Of a stretch of 64,000 bases of DNA, positions 33,588 to 43,397 are shown piece by piece. A program made the translations under genes and the position numbers. The stretch is from an uncultured Neokomagataea sp. (lineage in GTDB: Bacteria; Pseudomonadota; Alphaproteobacteria; Acetobacterales; Acetobacteraceae). The DNA is taken from the NCBI RefSeq assembly GCF_946476835.1, contig NZ_CAMKWA010000004.1, positions 62,001-126,000 on the forward strand, given 5' to 3'. The notes beneath the pieces are model-generated. The model searched no databases. It had not been told where the DNA came from and saw nothing but the letters and a program-made list of their open reading frames with translations. The first letter of the stretch is position 1; each line of letters starts with the position of its first letter.

Positions 33588-34325
33588 TTAATGCCCGGCA
33601 CGATCTTGTTGAAACGCAACTGTCGCACCACCCGGCGCTAACACCCGCACCCAACTGAACGGCTTACTGGCATGAAACACAGTATCCCGCGCAAAATCTT
33701 GCGGCCTGAATGTATAAAGATAAGGTGCCATACCACCATTATCGACCAATAAATGCGTGACACCACCTTGCGTCATTTCAAACCGTGACGACGGCGCAAC
33801 TGCCACCTGTAACTTATGTGCGTCCGGCATAAAAACCGCTAACAGCACCCCCGTCAGATTCTCAACGCAATCATTCACCTGCGTTAACCAATGGCGTGCG
33901 TCATCATCCGTAAACTGCCCTGCATCGGGCAGCGCAACCTGCACGAATATCTGATTCGTAACTGTCTGATCCGGCAATTTGGTCTGTAACACGACAGGGT
34001 TTTCAGCCCGCAACGCATCACTCATCGGCATATGCATCTGCCGATCATCCCCAACGTAAAGCGGGATATCACCCTTTGCGGCATGAATCACAATGCCAGC
34101 CTCAGAAGGCAAGCCATGATCTGGCAATGTTTCACCAACAAAGATTAAGCTCAACCCATGCCGCGCATCCTCAGGGAAATCCTGAAAACGATCATAGATA
34201 CGCATGATCCGCTTATAATCTGAGACTTTATACGCCCGCTGCCCCGCCACGTTGATTGTTTCATCTGCACACGCTGAGCCCACACAAAGACTAAGCCCCA
34301 AAGCAACCGCCAACCAACGTTTCAT
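33588..34325 (-). CDS. Secreted protein of unknown function
   Basis: From ATG 34325 (site GAGG) the 245-residue product has a Sec signal (MKRWLAVALGLSLCVGSACADE). The mature part is beta-rich with VSDYKRIMRIYDRFQDFPEDARHGLSLIFVGETL and a FSWVRVLAPGGATVAF end. I recognise no family. It probably acts in the periplasm. The gene overlaps neither neighbour in this form and is 8 nt from the methyltransferase stop. Confidence 0.75.
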   Translation of the reverse strand: MKRWLAVALGLSLCVGSACADETINVAGQRAYKVSDYKRIMRIYDRFQDFPEDARHGLSLIFVGETLPDHGLPSEAGIVIHAAKGDIPLYVGDDRQMHMPMSDALRAENPVVLQTKLPDQTVTNQIFVQVALPDAGQFTDDDARHWLTQVNDCVENLTGVLLAVFMPDAHKLQVAVAPSSRFEMTQGGVTHLLVDNGGMAPYLYTFRPQDFARDTVFHASKPFSWVRVLAPGGATVAFQQDRAGH

Positions 34326-34333
34326 CGCAGCCT

Positions 34334-35215
34334 CTACGACATCTTTTGTAACACAATCAAAACATGCGGCAAGCGACTGGGATTGTCCATATATTCTACC
34401 AAGCGAAACAAATGCCCCCATACTTTCAAGACATAATTTCGCGGGATAATCGCTTCACCATAATGCGCTTGCGACAAAGGTGGTTTTGCCGAGGCTGCAT
34501 GTAAAAAATGCCCCGCATCAAACGCCGCATTCGCACGTGCCTCATCCGTAAAACTATCCGCACAAGCTTCGTGCCAAGGGTGCTCCAACCGCATCCCAGA
34601 TGCTCGGCGCAACCTCTGCTCAGCACAAAATGCCAAAAAACGACGGCTTTGCGTTGTAATCACCGCAATACCACCCGGCTTCAACACCCGGTGAATTTCA
34701 CGCATCCACTGATCTGCAAAAAACTCGCTCACATGCGCAAAATAAGACCATGACGTCACAACATCGGTGCTGCCAGATGCCAAAGGAACAGCCGGCGCAA
34801 GGCCGTTATGAAAAAACGTAAGACAAGGGTTGGCCCGCCGTGCCGCCATTAAAAAGCGATCTGTTTGCTCAACGCCGAACAAAGCCTCTGGGCGAATATC
34901 CTTCATGAATAACCGCGCCATCCGCCCCCAGCCACACCCAACATCTAAAAGCGTTGTGTCAGCACGAATAGGACGCCCGGCATAAGCGCAATACGCTTTA
35001 ATTTCACGATAAAAGACATGCGCTTCATGCAAAGACACTTCATGCGCATGTCCATGAATTTCACGCTGAACCCCCTCAGGAGGATACGGCGGAAACATAA
35101 CACCCCTCTGCTCCGGGGTGTGCAAAGAACTCAAAAGAACCTGCAACCACTCGTCATCACGGACGCAACCAAAAGCCTGAAATATGGCGTCCGTGGTTTC
35201 AGAATGGTTCATCAT
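34334..35215 (-). CDS. Class I SAM-dependent methyltransferase
   Basis: The 293-residue product has motif I LLDVGCGWGRMARLF (about residues 88 to 102), an acidic motif II (ALFGVEQT), and a post-motif REIHRVLKPGGIAVITTQSRRF, as in small-molecule or glycan methyltransferases. The C-terminal part (YGEAIIPRNYVLKVW...LVEYMDNPSRLPHVLIVLQK) is typical of family members near surface polysaccharide genes. Substrate unknown. It precedes the secreted protein gene in a likely operon. Confidence 0.88.
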   Translation of the reverse strand: MMNHSETTDAIFQAFGCVRDDEWLQVLLSSLHTPEQRGVMFPPYPPEGVQREIHGHAHEVSLHEAHVFYREIKAYCAYAGRPIRADTTLLDVGCGWGRMARLFMKDIRPEALFGVEQTDRFLMAARRANPCLTFFHNGLAPAVPLASGSTDVVTSWSYFAHVSEFFADQWMREIHRVLKPGGIAVITTQSRRFLAFCAEQRLRRASGMRLEHPWHEACADSFTDEARANAAFDAGHFLHAASAKPPLSQAHYGEAIIPRNYVLKVWGHLFRLVEYMDNPSRLPHVLIVLQKMS

Positions 35216-35278
35216 TGCACCATCTTGTGAGGGAATAACGATTCTTTAACGACATTCCCCCATCATGAGAAGGGCTGA

Positions 35279-36010
35279 TTAGGCATCCCGTGGGATCAAC
35301 CGCCCACGCTGCCACGACTCTGCGGCTTCCTCTGGGTCTTGCTCTTCAACCCCGATGGCATAATCCAAAGCACTCATTACCTTGTTGCCCAACATCATTT
35401 CAGACAACTCATCAATCAAATCGCTATCCGCACGCGCCGCCGCCGGTCCGGTCAAAATCATCCGGGCAGATAATTCACCGCCCAACAACTCTTCCGGATC
35501 ATCAACCAACGTTACGATATTGCTGTGAAAAACAGCATGAGGCTGCATAGCGGCAACTAGAACCTTCTCGCCGCTCGCCTTAGCTTTTTCTAAACGCCCC
35601 AAAAGAGCCGCCTCACCCACAACTTCCAACGGCAAGGATGATAGAGCGGGCAAACGCTTCAAAGCACCATCCAGTGCATCCCGCGCTTCTTCCGCAACAA
35701 TCAAACGCTCCACATGCGCAGCGCTCAGCGTATTAACCGGCCCCAATGCGCTCAGAGCGGCAAAGGTCGCACGTGGTTGGTACAAATTCCCGATGACCCG
35801 CGCACCCGCCGGCACAATTCCCTCATCCCGCGGGAACCACGCAGAGACCAGCAAGTCAACTTCACCGCTCTCTAATGTTTCTGAAATATCATCCGGATCA
35901 AGATCCAGGAAATCGACCTCCACATCATGCGCTTCCAACACACGCGCTACCGCGCTCGCGCATCCTGCATGAAGTGCCGTATACAAATGGCCGATAATCA
36001 TCTGGGTCAT
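35279..36010 (-). CDS. OpuAC/ProX-like glycine betaine binding-type protein without signal peptide
   Basis: The 243-residue product begins MTQMIIGHLYTALHAGCASAVARVLEAHDVEVDFLDLD, like the substrate-binding domain of betaine/proline uptake systems, and includes an acidic EVDLLVSAWFPRD segment. It lacks a signal peptide or lipobox, so it would stay in the cytoplasm. No permease or ATPase lies beside it. The real start may be 36010; the frame opens at 36061. A sensory or degraded function is possible. Confidence 0.6.
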   Translation of the reverse strand: MTQMIIGHLYTALHAGCASAVARVLEAHDVEVDFLDLDPDDISETLESGEVDLLVSAWFPRDEGIVPAGARVIGNLYQPRATFAALSALGPVNTLSAAHVERLIVAEEARDALDGALKRLPALSSLPLEVVGEAALLGRLEKAKASGEKVLVAAMQPHAVFHSNIVTLVDDPEELLGGELSARMILTGPAAARADSDLIDELSEMMLGNKVMSALDYAIGVEEQDPEEAAESWQRGRLIPRDA

Positions 36011-36100
36011 GGGGTCCGTCCGCAAAGATGGGGCCCCAGACAAATCAAAACACCGGGGCACGCTGCGTCGATAAGCCGCGCGCCCCGTTTTGTCACGCCC

Positions 36101-38191
36101 TTACCAGATTTTTACGCGCTGATCCGGGGTCAAATACAACTTGTCACCAGCTTTTACACCAAACGCATCATACCATGCGTCAATGTTGTGCATCGGCATG
36201 TTCACACGTGCTTCTGCTGGGGAGTGCTCGTTCGACAAAACCTGACGACGCAGCGAATCCGGCTTGTCCTTCTCACGCCAAACTTGCGCCCAACCCAAGA
36301 ACACACGCTGATCACCGGTCAGGCCGTACTTCTTCTCATCCGGCTTGCCATGCAATGAGTTATGATACGCTTGCAGACCAAGGTTCAAACCACCCAGATC
36401 GGCAATATTCTCACCCATCGTCATTTTGCCGTTGATGTGCAGACCCGGCAGCGGCTCTTGCGCATCAAACTGCGCACCCAAACGAGCCGCCAGCTTTTCA
36501 AACGCTGCCGTAGACGCAGGCGTCCACCAATCATGCAAACGGCCATGCTCATCATAATGACGGCCCTGATCGTCAAAGCCATGGCTCATTTCATGGCCAA
36601 TTACGCCACCAATGCCACCATAGTTCACAGCCATGTCGCCCTTTGGATCAAAGAACGGTGCCTGCAAAATCGCCGCAGGGAAAACGATCTCATTCATCGT
36701 CGGATCGTTATATGCATTCACCGTTTGCGGGGTCATATCCCACTCATCACGGTCAACAGGCTTGTCCAACTTGTTCAGATCACGCTGCCAGCCAAAAGCA
36801 GCTGCACGCTCGGCATTGCCATACACGTCGCCCTTACGGACCACATAGCTGCTGTAGTCCCACCACTTCTTGGGGTAACCAACCTGAACCGCAAAATTAT
36901 CCAGTTTAACCAGCGCCGCTTTACGCGTTTCCGCATCCATCCAAGGATTGTTTTCCAAACGCTGATGGAAAGCTGCCTTCACTTCCTGAACGAGACTTTC
37001 GATACGAGCTTGCGCTTCTGGCGGGAAGTATTTCGCAACATACAGCTTGCCAATCGCGAAGCCTAACGCCCCATTCGTCGCCCGCACTGCACGCTTCCAA
37101 CGTGGTGATTGCTGATTGATACCAGACAGAACACGCCCGTTAAAATCAAATGCCGCATCACCAAAATCATGCGACAAATACGATGCCGCGTTGCTGCCCA
37201 ACTGGAACGCCAACCAAGCACGTACCGTATTGTAATCTGCCCCCTTCAGCACAGACGCAATCGCAGCAATACCCTTCGGCTCACGCACGTTGATAACACG
37301 TTGATCCAGCCCTTCCTTCGGCAAACCCGCCGTCAGTAAGAACGTATCCCAGTCAAAATCGGGAGCAACCGTTTTCAACTGCGCAACCGTCATCGGATTA
37401 TGCGTCTTGATCGTATCACGCGTATCTGCGCGCGGCACTTCAACTTTCGCAATCGCCGTTTCAAGATCAACAACTGCCTGCGCGCTCTTAGCCGGTTCAG
37501 CCCAGCCCTCAAGCGTCAGAATCTTAGCGATATACGCCTGATATGCCTTCTTCTTATCTGCCAGCTTCGGATCAGAATAATAGCTCGTATCGGGCAACCC
37601 CAAACCGCCTGAGGCGCCAATGCTCATACCCTGATCTAACATCAGCATATAACGCTCTGGGTTGCTTTCATCTTGCTCAACACCAAACGAGAACGTTGAG
37701 AAGAGCAAAGACTTTGTGGCCAGACCAAACGCTTCTGCCAGCCCCTTACTGTCCTTCACCCCCTGAATAATTTTCAGATCATTTTCCAGCGGCTTAGCGC
37801 CCAAGGCATCAAGATGCTTCTGGTCAAGATAAGACGCATAAAACGTCCCGATCTTGCCGATGTCATCGCTCGGCGTATCGGAAACATGCTTCAGCGCGTC
37901 ATTCAAAATAGCCTGCTGCCGCGCCAAGGCCACTTCATACAAAATGCGGAACGGCCCAAAACTTCCCATATCACCAGGAATTTTCAGGTTTTTAATGTAG
38001 GTCCCATTGGCATAATCAAAGAAATTATTACCAGGCACGGCGTGGCGGTCCATGCCTGCCACATCAAAGCCCCAACCATTTTTATACGGCTGTGCATCTG
38101 CTGCATGTGCCATGCCAGCCTGCGCCGCCAACGCAAAGGCACTGACACCAACAGAAAGACGTGCTGCACGCCAAAAAGAAATTCGCGTCAT
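36101..38191 (-). CDS. M13 family metallopeptidase (PepO/neprilysin-like)
   Basis: The product (696 residues) has a Sec signal (LSVGVSAFALAAQAGMAHA), a large helical domain, then the zinc site VIGHEMSHGFDDQGRHYDEHG, an ENIADLGGLNLG motif with the third zinc ligand, and the C-terminal AWYDAFGVKAGDKLYLTPDQRVKIW end. The HExxH and ENxADxGG pair identify M13. It cleaves peptides in the periplasm. The frame begins upstream at 38257, but ATG 38191 gives the signal peptide. Confidence 0.95.
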   Translation of the reverse strand: MTRISFWRAARLSVGVSAFALAAQAGMAHAADAQPYKNGWGFDVAGMDRHAVPGNNFFDYANGTYIKNLKIPGDMGSFGPFRILYEVALARQQAILNDALKHVSDTPSDDIGKIGTFYASYLDQKHLDALGAKPLENDLKIIQGVKDSKGLAEAFGLATKSLLFSTFSFGVEQDESNPERYMLMLDQGMSIGASGGLGLPDTSYYSDPKLADKKKAYQAYIAKILTLEGWAEPAKSAQAVVDLETAIAKVEVPRADTRDTIKTHNPMTVAQLKTVAPDFDWDTFLLTAGLPKEGLDQRVINVREPKGIAAIASVLKGADYNTVRAWLAFQLGSNAASYLSHDFGDAAFDFNGRVLSGINQQSPRWKRAVRATNGALGFAIGKLYVAKYFPPEAQARIESLVQEVKAAFHQRLENNPWMDAETRKAALVKLDNFAVQVGYPKKWWDYSSYVVRKGDVYGNAERAAAFGWQRDLNKLDKPVDRDEWDMTPQTVNAYNDPTMNEIVFPAAILQAPFFDPKGDMAVNYGGIGGVIGHEMSHGFDDQGRHYDEHGRLHDWWTPASTAAFEKLAARLGAQFDAQEPLPGLHINGKMTMGENIADLGGLNLGLQAYHNSLHGKPDEKKYGLTGDQRVFLGWAQVWREKDKPDSLRRQVLSNEHSPAEARVNMPMHNIDAWYDAFGVKAGDKLYLTPDQRVKIW

Positions 38192-38295
38192 AATCGTGTT
38201 CGGCCTCAAACAATGAGTATTCGTTTCATATTGAGACCAAACACAACAAAACGTCAAAGTGAAACCGTGCGCAGTTTCACTATTTTATCTTAAAA

Positions 38296-38937
38296 TTAGT
38301 GCAATGAACGATCATGTTTTCCAGTATACAGCACCGCACGCGGCGATGACCGCACCGTTACCCCCACATCATAATCTGCAATCAAGATGTGACGGATCAA
38401 CGGCCCCACAAACGCCTTAAAAGCCGCATGTGCTGGATCAGAAAAAGCCGCATCCGGCACAATCGGCGCTCCTACAAAGAAATTCCGATCGCCTTCCGAA
38501 CGGAAAGTCAGCGTGAAAATCTGATCAAAAATGCCGCCACTTCCGTCATTTTGCGCACCTGCTTCAATGCTCTCAATGACCGGGCGCCCATCCGCACGGC
38601 GGCTATCTTGCACTAAATGCAAAAAACGTGCTGTCACCTCCGCTTTTTGCTGCTCTGTCACAGTAGCTCGGTAGCGCAACATCACCACATGCCGCACCGT
38701 ACCAACACGCCAGCCCGGCGCGGTAAATTGTGCATACCCAACTTGTTTTGCCAGTTCGTGCGTTGCCACAATTTGAGGAGGCAAACCCTGTGCAGGCAAA
38801 ACGATTGGCCCCGAAGATGCAATCGGTAGCGAGTACGGGTCCACCTGCGCTTCTGCTGGCTGCACCAGACCAAAAGCAACCAGCCCAACAATCGCCGTCA
38901 GAACCACTGGCCGCACAACAGATGACGTGACAGACAT
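38296..38937 (-). CDS. Exported Dabb-domain (stress-responsive A/B barrel) protein
   Basis: From ATG 38937 (site GGAGG) the 213-residue product has a signal or anchor (VVRPVVLTAIVGLVAFGLVQPAEAQ), a middle linker and a Dabb domain (RHVVMLRYRATVTEQQKAEVTARFLHLVQDSRRADGRPVIESIEAG, then FTLTFRSEGDRNFFVGAPIVPDAAFSDPAHAAFKAFVGPLI). Dabb domains form small beta barrels of unclear function. No obvious catalytic residues. Confidence 0.85.
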   Translation of the reverse strand: MSVTSSVVRPVVLTAIVGLVAFGLVQPAEAQVDPYSLPIASSGPIVLPAQGLPPQIVATHELAKQVGYAQFTAPGWRVGTVRHVVMLRYRATVTEQQKAEVTARFLHLVQDSRRADGRPVIESIEAGAQNDGSGGIFDQIFTLTFRSEGDRNFFVGAPIVPDAAFSDPAHAAFKAFVGPLIRHILIADYDVGVTVRSSPRAVLYTGKHDRSLH

Positions 38938-39028
38938 AACCAAAGCCTCCAAAACAACAACGCATGGCCTCTGCACCCTCGCACAGAACCACGCACTGCG
39001 TCTTGTCATATTATGTCTTAAAACTGCT

Positions 39029-39853
39029 TTAGACGGCGTTCATTTTGCGGACAAACCCACGCTGCCGCCACCGAATCAAACGGTACATCATATTCGCCGC
39101 CAAACGCTGCCAACGGGAATGCGGCGTGAAACCAATGGTTTTGAAAATCATCGCCGTAACACGGTCAATATGCTTCGGCTGATAATACCCCATCGCCTTC
39201 GCCATATACGCCGCAATACAGTGCTTATGGTCATATGGCTGATCGGAGGGGATGTTGGTCGTGTAATAAGCTGAGGCGAGCTCATCATCCTCACTCTCCG
39301 TCACACGGCCCAGCGCAATCTTAGTCCGCTCCCATGTGCTCAGCTTCTCACGCTGCAAATACCGATTCATGTGGTCATAAAACAGCTTGAAATGCCGATA
39401 CTCATCCGCCGCAATCTGCTTACAAATCGCCTTTAACAGCGGCTCATCCGTCCCATCCGCCAGAGCTGTATAAAAAGATGATGTCCCTGTTTCGACCATA
39501 CAGCGCGCAATCAACTCTCCCGTGCGTGACCCACGCACAGAGGCATCAACGTCTACATCAATCTTAAAACTCTCACGATACCGCTCAAACGCGGACCAAT
39601 AATCCCATGAAGAATCCGCCAGCATCGCCCAACGCCCCAAGGCATCCCCGTGCTGGATCTCTTCAACGGACCAATTTGCAGCCGCCTGACTAAAATCTGC
39701 ATCTCCGACGAAGACATGCTGCAAATACGTCGTATAATCGTGGGCATTCCGTTCCACGACCGAAGCCGCCTTCACAAGCGGTATAATATCAGGGTCAACC
39801 TTGGAGGGATCAAAGGAATCCCAGTCCATTTGTTCGATACGCCAATGCTTCAT
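39029..39853 (-). CDS. Ferritin-like diiron-type protein
   Basis: The 274-residue protein is helical with two diiron-style motifs, WSVEEIQHGDALGRW (about residue 58) and CKQIAADEYRHFKLFYDHM (about 148), as in the ferritin-like family near acyl-ACP desaturase. The central RGSRTGELIARCMVETGTSSFYTALAD is consistent. Substrate is unknown; a hydroxylase or desaturase role is possible. It is divergent from bioB. Confidence 0.82.
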   Translation of the reverse strand: MKHWRIEQMDWDSFDPSKVDPDIIPLVKAASVVERNAHDYTTYLQHVFVGDADFSQAAANWSVEEIQHGDALGRWAMLADSSWDYWSAFERYRESFKIDVDVDASVRGSRTGELIARCMVETGTSSFYTALADGTDEPLLKAICKQIAADEYRHFKLFYDHMNRYLQREKLSTWERTKIALGRVTESEDDELASAYYTTNIPSDQPYDHKHCIAAYMAKAMGYYQPKHIDRVTAMIFKTIGFTPHSRWQRLAANMMYRLIRWRQRGFVRKMNAV

Positions 39854-39955
39854 TACTCTGCCTTGTCCGTTTTCCGGCTCTTAATCGTGACGATCTGATG
39901 ACACGACCGGGCGATTTTGGGTAGGTGTGTCTCAACAACGCCGGAGAATGACACT

Positions 39956-41056
39956 GTGACATTACATAACACCCCTGTTTCGGATACGACTCCTCCGTCC
40001 ACAATGCCAGCCCATACCGATGGTCTGCGTCATGACTGGACGAAAGAAGAGGTCGAAGCTCTTATCGCTCTTCCCTTCCCAGAGTTGATGTTCCGCGCAC
40101 AAGAAACACACCGTCAGCACTTTGATCCCACAAAAGTGCAGATTTCGACGCTGCTTTCGATCAAAACCGGCGGCTGCCCGGAAGATTGTGCTTATTGCCC
40201 TCAAAGTGCCCGCCACGGCAACGGCGTTAAAGCAGAACGCCTCATGGCTGTGGAAGCCGTCATGAAAGAAGCCCGTGCCGCAAAAGCCGCTGGTGCAGGC
40301 CGATTCTGCATGGGGGCCGCATGGCGCTCCCCAAAAGAACGGGACATGGAGCAAGTCTGCGCCATGATTGAAGGCGTAAAATCTTTGGGCCTCGAAACCT
40401 GCGTCACGTTAGGCATGCTGGATTCGGACCAAACCTCACGCCTCAAAGACGCGGGCCTCGATTATTACAACCACAACCTTGATACGTCCGAAGAGTTCTA
40501 CGGCGCCATCATCACCACACGCAGCTATCAAGAACGCCTCGATACGCTCGCAAACGTGCGTGACGCCGGGATCAACGTCTGCTGTGGCGGTATCGTCGGC
40601 ATGGGTGAAGACCTGTCAGACCGCGCAAGCCTCCTCATGACGCTCGCTAATCTGCCAAAGCACCCAGAAAGCGTCCCCATCAACTTGCTGGTCCGCGTTG
40701 AAGGCACACCACTCAGCACGGCAGAAGAAGTAGACCCCATCACCTTTATCCGCATCATCGCCGCTGCACGCATCATGATGCCTAAGAGTCATGTGCGCCT
40801 TGCCGCTGGCCGTGAGAACATGACGGATGAAGCCCATGCCCTCGCTTTCCTCGCAGGTGCAAACTCCATCTTCTGTGGTGAAAAGCTCCTCACTACACCT
40901 AACCCCGCAGAACATCGTGATCGCCAGTTGCTCAGCACACTCGGCATGACGCCAATGGTGCAACACGAATCCGAAATGGGCAGCAAGCGCCCTGCCGTGC
41001 CGGAACACACCGCAGCAGAGCACAACTGCTCTAAGCAAGTGGAGGCAGTCTCCTGA
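39956..41056 (+). CDS. bioB: Biotin synthase
   Basis: The product, 366 residues from GTG 39956, is a radical SAM enzyme that inserts sulfur into dethiobiotin. The iron-sulfur site [13 protein letters not shown] (Cys 74, 78, 81), [27 protein letters not shown] and [10 protein letters not shown] blocks are all present. A GGAG site precedes the GTG; the open frame begins earlier at a TTG (39917). Its stop overlaps the start of the Hsp70-like gene. Confidence 0.95.
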   Translation: MTLHNTPVSDTTPPSTMPAHTDGLRHDWTKEEVEALIALPFPELMFRAQETHRQHFDPTKVQISTLLSIKTGGCPEDCAYCPQSARHGNGVKAERLMAVEAVMKEARAAKAAGAGRFCMGAAWRSPKERDMEQVCAMIEGVKSLGLETCVTLGMLDSDQTSRLKDAGLDYYNHNLDTSEEFYGAIITTRSYQERLDTLANVRDAGINVCCGGIVGMGEDLSDRASLLMTLANLPKHPESVPINLLVRVEGTPLSTAEEVDPITFIRIIAAARIMMPKSHVRLAAGRENMTDEAHALAFLAGANSIFCGEKLLTTPNPAEHRDRQLLSTLGMTPMVQHESEMGSKRPAVPEHTAAEHNCSKQVEAVS

Positions 41057-42339
41057 CGACGTCATCACCCAAGCCCGTCCGGCTCGGCATTGATTTCGGG
41101 ACCAGTAATAGTGTGATCGTCCTCGCTACCGAGGACGGCGCACGCCCGATACCCTTGCGCTTCGACACCGGAGAAGAACGCGAAACCTGCCGTACCTTGC
41201 TGTGCCTCTGGCAAGACACGGAAGGCAGTCGCCGCATTATAGCGGAAGCCATCGGACAAGACGCGATTGAGGCCTATTTGGATGACCCATCCGAAAGCCG
41301 CCTCATCATGTCCATGAAAAGCTACCTCGCACAGGCGTCCTTCCAAGAAACGCGCCTGTTCGGGAAAACCATGCGCTTGGAAGACCTCATCGCGCGCTTC
41401 CTAAGCATCCTCATGGATAAAGCCGGATACACCCCTGAGCAGACCAGCGTCACCATTGGCCGCCCAGTACGCTTTGCGGGTGAACGCGCGAATGATGCGC
41501 TCGGCATTGCCCGCCTTGAAAACAGCTTCATGACAGCGGGTTTCCCCAAACCACGCATCGTCCCGGAGCCGGAAGGCGCAGGCTGGCGTTTCATGCAGCG
41601 CCTTGACCGCCCGGCCACGGTGCTCGTCGGTGACTTTGGCGGCGGCACGAGTGACTTCTCCATCATGCGCTTTGACCCCACACAAGAGCAGCGGGTTCAA
41701 ACACTCGGCCATTCTGGTGTCGGCATCGCCGGAGATCAGTTTGACGCACGCATCATTGAACATGTCGTCGCCCCGGCTCTCGGCCGAAACGCCACTTACA
41801 CGGTCATGGGCGGCGCGCCCCTCCCCGTACCGCCTGAATGGTTCTTAGACCTTGGGCGCTGGCATCGCCTCTCTATGATGCGTACGCCACAAACCCTACG
41901 GGCGATTGAAGATGTTACAAAAACATCCTCTGCCCCTGAAGCTCTACGCCATTTATACCGGCTGATTGATGACCAAGCGGCTCAAGGCCTACATCGCGCG
42001 GTCAGTGAGGCAAAAGCGGCCCTGTCACACGCAGAACAGACAACCCTGTCTTTCTCCCATGGGCAATTTACCCTCAATGAAACGGTCACCCGTGCCGAGT
42101 TTGAGCACTGGATCGCCCCAGACCTCACGCGCATGGATGATGCCATCCAAACAGCCCTAACCGAGGCAGGAAACCCGGTAATTGACCGCGTCTTCCTCAC
42201 GGGCGGAACCTCTTTTGTACCCGCCGTGCGCGCACTCTTCACCCGCCGCTTCGGGGAAGACAAAATTGATAGTGGCTCCGAGTTTGTCTCGGTTGCCGAG
42301 GGCCTGGCCCTTATCGAAGCGAGCCACGCAGCTGCTTAA
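41053..42339 (+). CDS. Hsp70-family protein, YegD-like, apparent CTG start
   Basis: The frame encodes an N-terminal actin-fold with [14 protein letters not shown] (phosphate 1), [13 protein letters not shown] (phosphate 2) and [12 protein letters not shown] (adenosine). These belong to YegD-like Hsp70 proteins, which have the ATPase domain but lack the peptide-binding domain. The essential phosphate 1 loop lies upstream of any in-frame ATG or GTG, so translation must start further upstream. CTG 41053, 7 nt after GGAGG and overlapping the bioB stop (CTGA), is the only sensible start, giving 428 residues. Some start pickers would begin wrongly at GTG 41113. Confidence 0.85.
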   Translation: MTTSSPKPVRLGIDFGTSNSVIVLATEDGARPIPLRFDTGEERETCRTLLCLWQDTEGSRRIIAEAIGQDAIEAYLDDPSESRLIMSMKSYLAQASFQETRLFGKTMRLEDLIARFLSILMDKAGYTPEQTSVTIGRPVRFAGERANDALGIARLENSFMTAGFPKPRIVPEPEGAGWRFMQRLDRPATVLVGDFGGGTSDFSIMRFDPTQEQRVQTLGHSGVGIAGDQFDARIIEHVVAPALGRNATYTVMGGAPLPVPPEWFLDLGRWHRLSMMRTPQTLRAIEDVTKTSSAPEALRHLYRLIDDQAAQGLHRAVSEAKAALSHAEQTTLSFSHGQFTLNETVTRAEFEHWIAPDLTRMDDAIQTALTEAGNPVIDRVFLTGGTSFVPAVRALFTRRFGEDKIDSGSEFVSVAEGLALIEASHAAA

Positions 42340-42340
42340 A

Positions 42341-42370
42341 TTTTTGGGAAGGCTCACCCCTTCCCAAAAA
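42341..42370 (+). terminator. Hairpin after the Hsp70-like gene
   Basis: A perfect 12-bp stem TTTTTGGGAAGG / CCTTCCCAAAAA with a 6-nt loop lies 2 nt after the Hsp70 stop. No T-run follows the stem on this strand, so termination may be weak. Confidence 0.5.
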
Positions 42371-42466
42371 TGACCTGATATGGCCAAATCGTTAGAATTC
42401 GTTACATTGACAAAACACTATAACTTTTGAAGTCTCATCAAATAACACATGTTATTTGAGGCCATC

Positions 42467-43396
42467 ATGACAGTTCTTGATATAAGAAATGTTTCAAAAA
42501 CTTTTGGAACTAAGCAGGCCGTAAAAGAGCTCAATTTCTCTTTAAGTCCCGGTGAAATATTCGGATTCCTCGGCGGCAATGGCGCAGGGAAAACAACATC
42601 CCTCCGTATGATTCTCGACATCATTCGGCCGGATACCGGCAGCATCGCTCTCTTCGGAGAACCTGCTCAGAAAGAGCACCATGCCAATATTGGCTTCCTT
42701 CCGGAAGAACGCGGCCTCTACCGTAATATGACAGCCCTCGAAACGCTGATCTATTTTGGCCGCCTCAAAAACCTATCCCAGCGCGAGGCCAGAACCCGCG
42801 CACAAGACATTCTCAACCGCTTCGACCTTACCGCTGAAAGCAACAAGAAGGTATCGGACTTCTCCAAAGGCATGGCCCAGAAAGTCCAAATCGGCACAGC
42901 CCTTATTCATCAGCCCAAACTGCTTATCCTTGATGAACCTTTCTCAGGGCTAGACCCGATCAATCAAACCTTACTGGAGCATGAAATTACCAATGCTGCA
43001 CAAAATGGTGCCGCCGTGCTGTTCTCCACCCATATCATGCAACATGCCGAGCGCCTGAGTGACCGTATCCTCATTCTCGCCCGAGGCGAAACACGCTTCC
43101 ACGGCACTGTGCAAGAGGCCCTCCATCAGATCAGCAACACCATCACCCTAACAACCCGTACAGACCCGTCATCTCTGCCCGGCATCACACAAGCAACGCC
43201 ACTCACGCAGGAAGACAATGGCTGGAGCCAGTGGGCCGTTACCCTCACCTCCGGTCAAAGCGCGGAAAATGTGCTTCTGCACTGCACCCAAAACGCCATC
43301 CCACTCAAAGGCTTTGAGCAGCCCAAACCGAGCCTGCATGACGCCTTCATCCGCATTGCGGGAGACGCCGCATCACCCTCAGAACAGGCGGCCTAA
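42467..43396 (+). CDS. ABC transporter ATP-binding subunit (NatA-type exporter)
   Basis: From ATG 42467 (site GAGG) this 309-residue ATPase has Walker A FLGGNGAGKTTSLRMI, signature VSDFSKGMAQKVQ, Walker B LLILDEPFSGLDP and H-loop LFSTHIMQHAER. The C-terminal beta-rich region fits the accessory domain of ABC-2 ATPases such as NatA. The permease gene follows after 1 nt. Confidence 0.93.
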   Translation: MTVLDIRNVSKTFGTKQAVKELNFSLSPGEIFGFLGGNGAGKTTSLRMILDIIRPDTGSIALFGEPAQKEHHANIGFLPEERGLYRNMTALETLIYFGRLKNLSQREARTRAQDILNRFDLTAESNKKVSDFSKGMAQKVQIGTALIHQPKLLILDEPFSGLDPINQTLLEHEITNAAQNGAAVLFSTHIMQHAERLSDRILILARGETRFHGTVQEALHQISNTITLTTRTDPSSLPGITQATPLTQEDNGWSQWAVTLTSGQSAENVLLHCTQNAIPLKGFEQPKPSLHDAFIRIAGDAASPSEQAA

Positions 43397-43397
43397 C

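Noticed and set aside
36362..37066. 234-codon plus-strand frame over the M13 peptidase
   Set aside because: Antisense shadow of a peptidase with intact zinc motifs.
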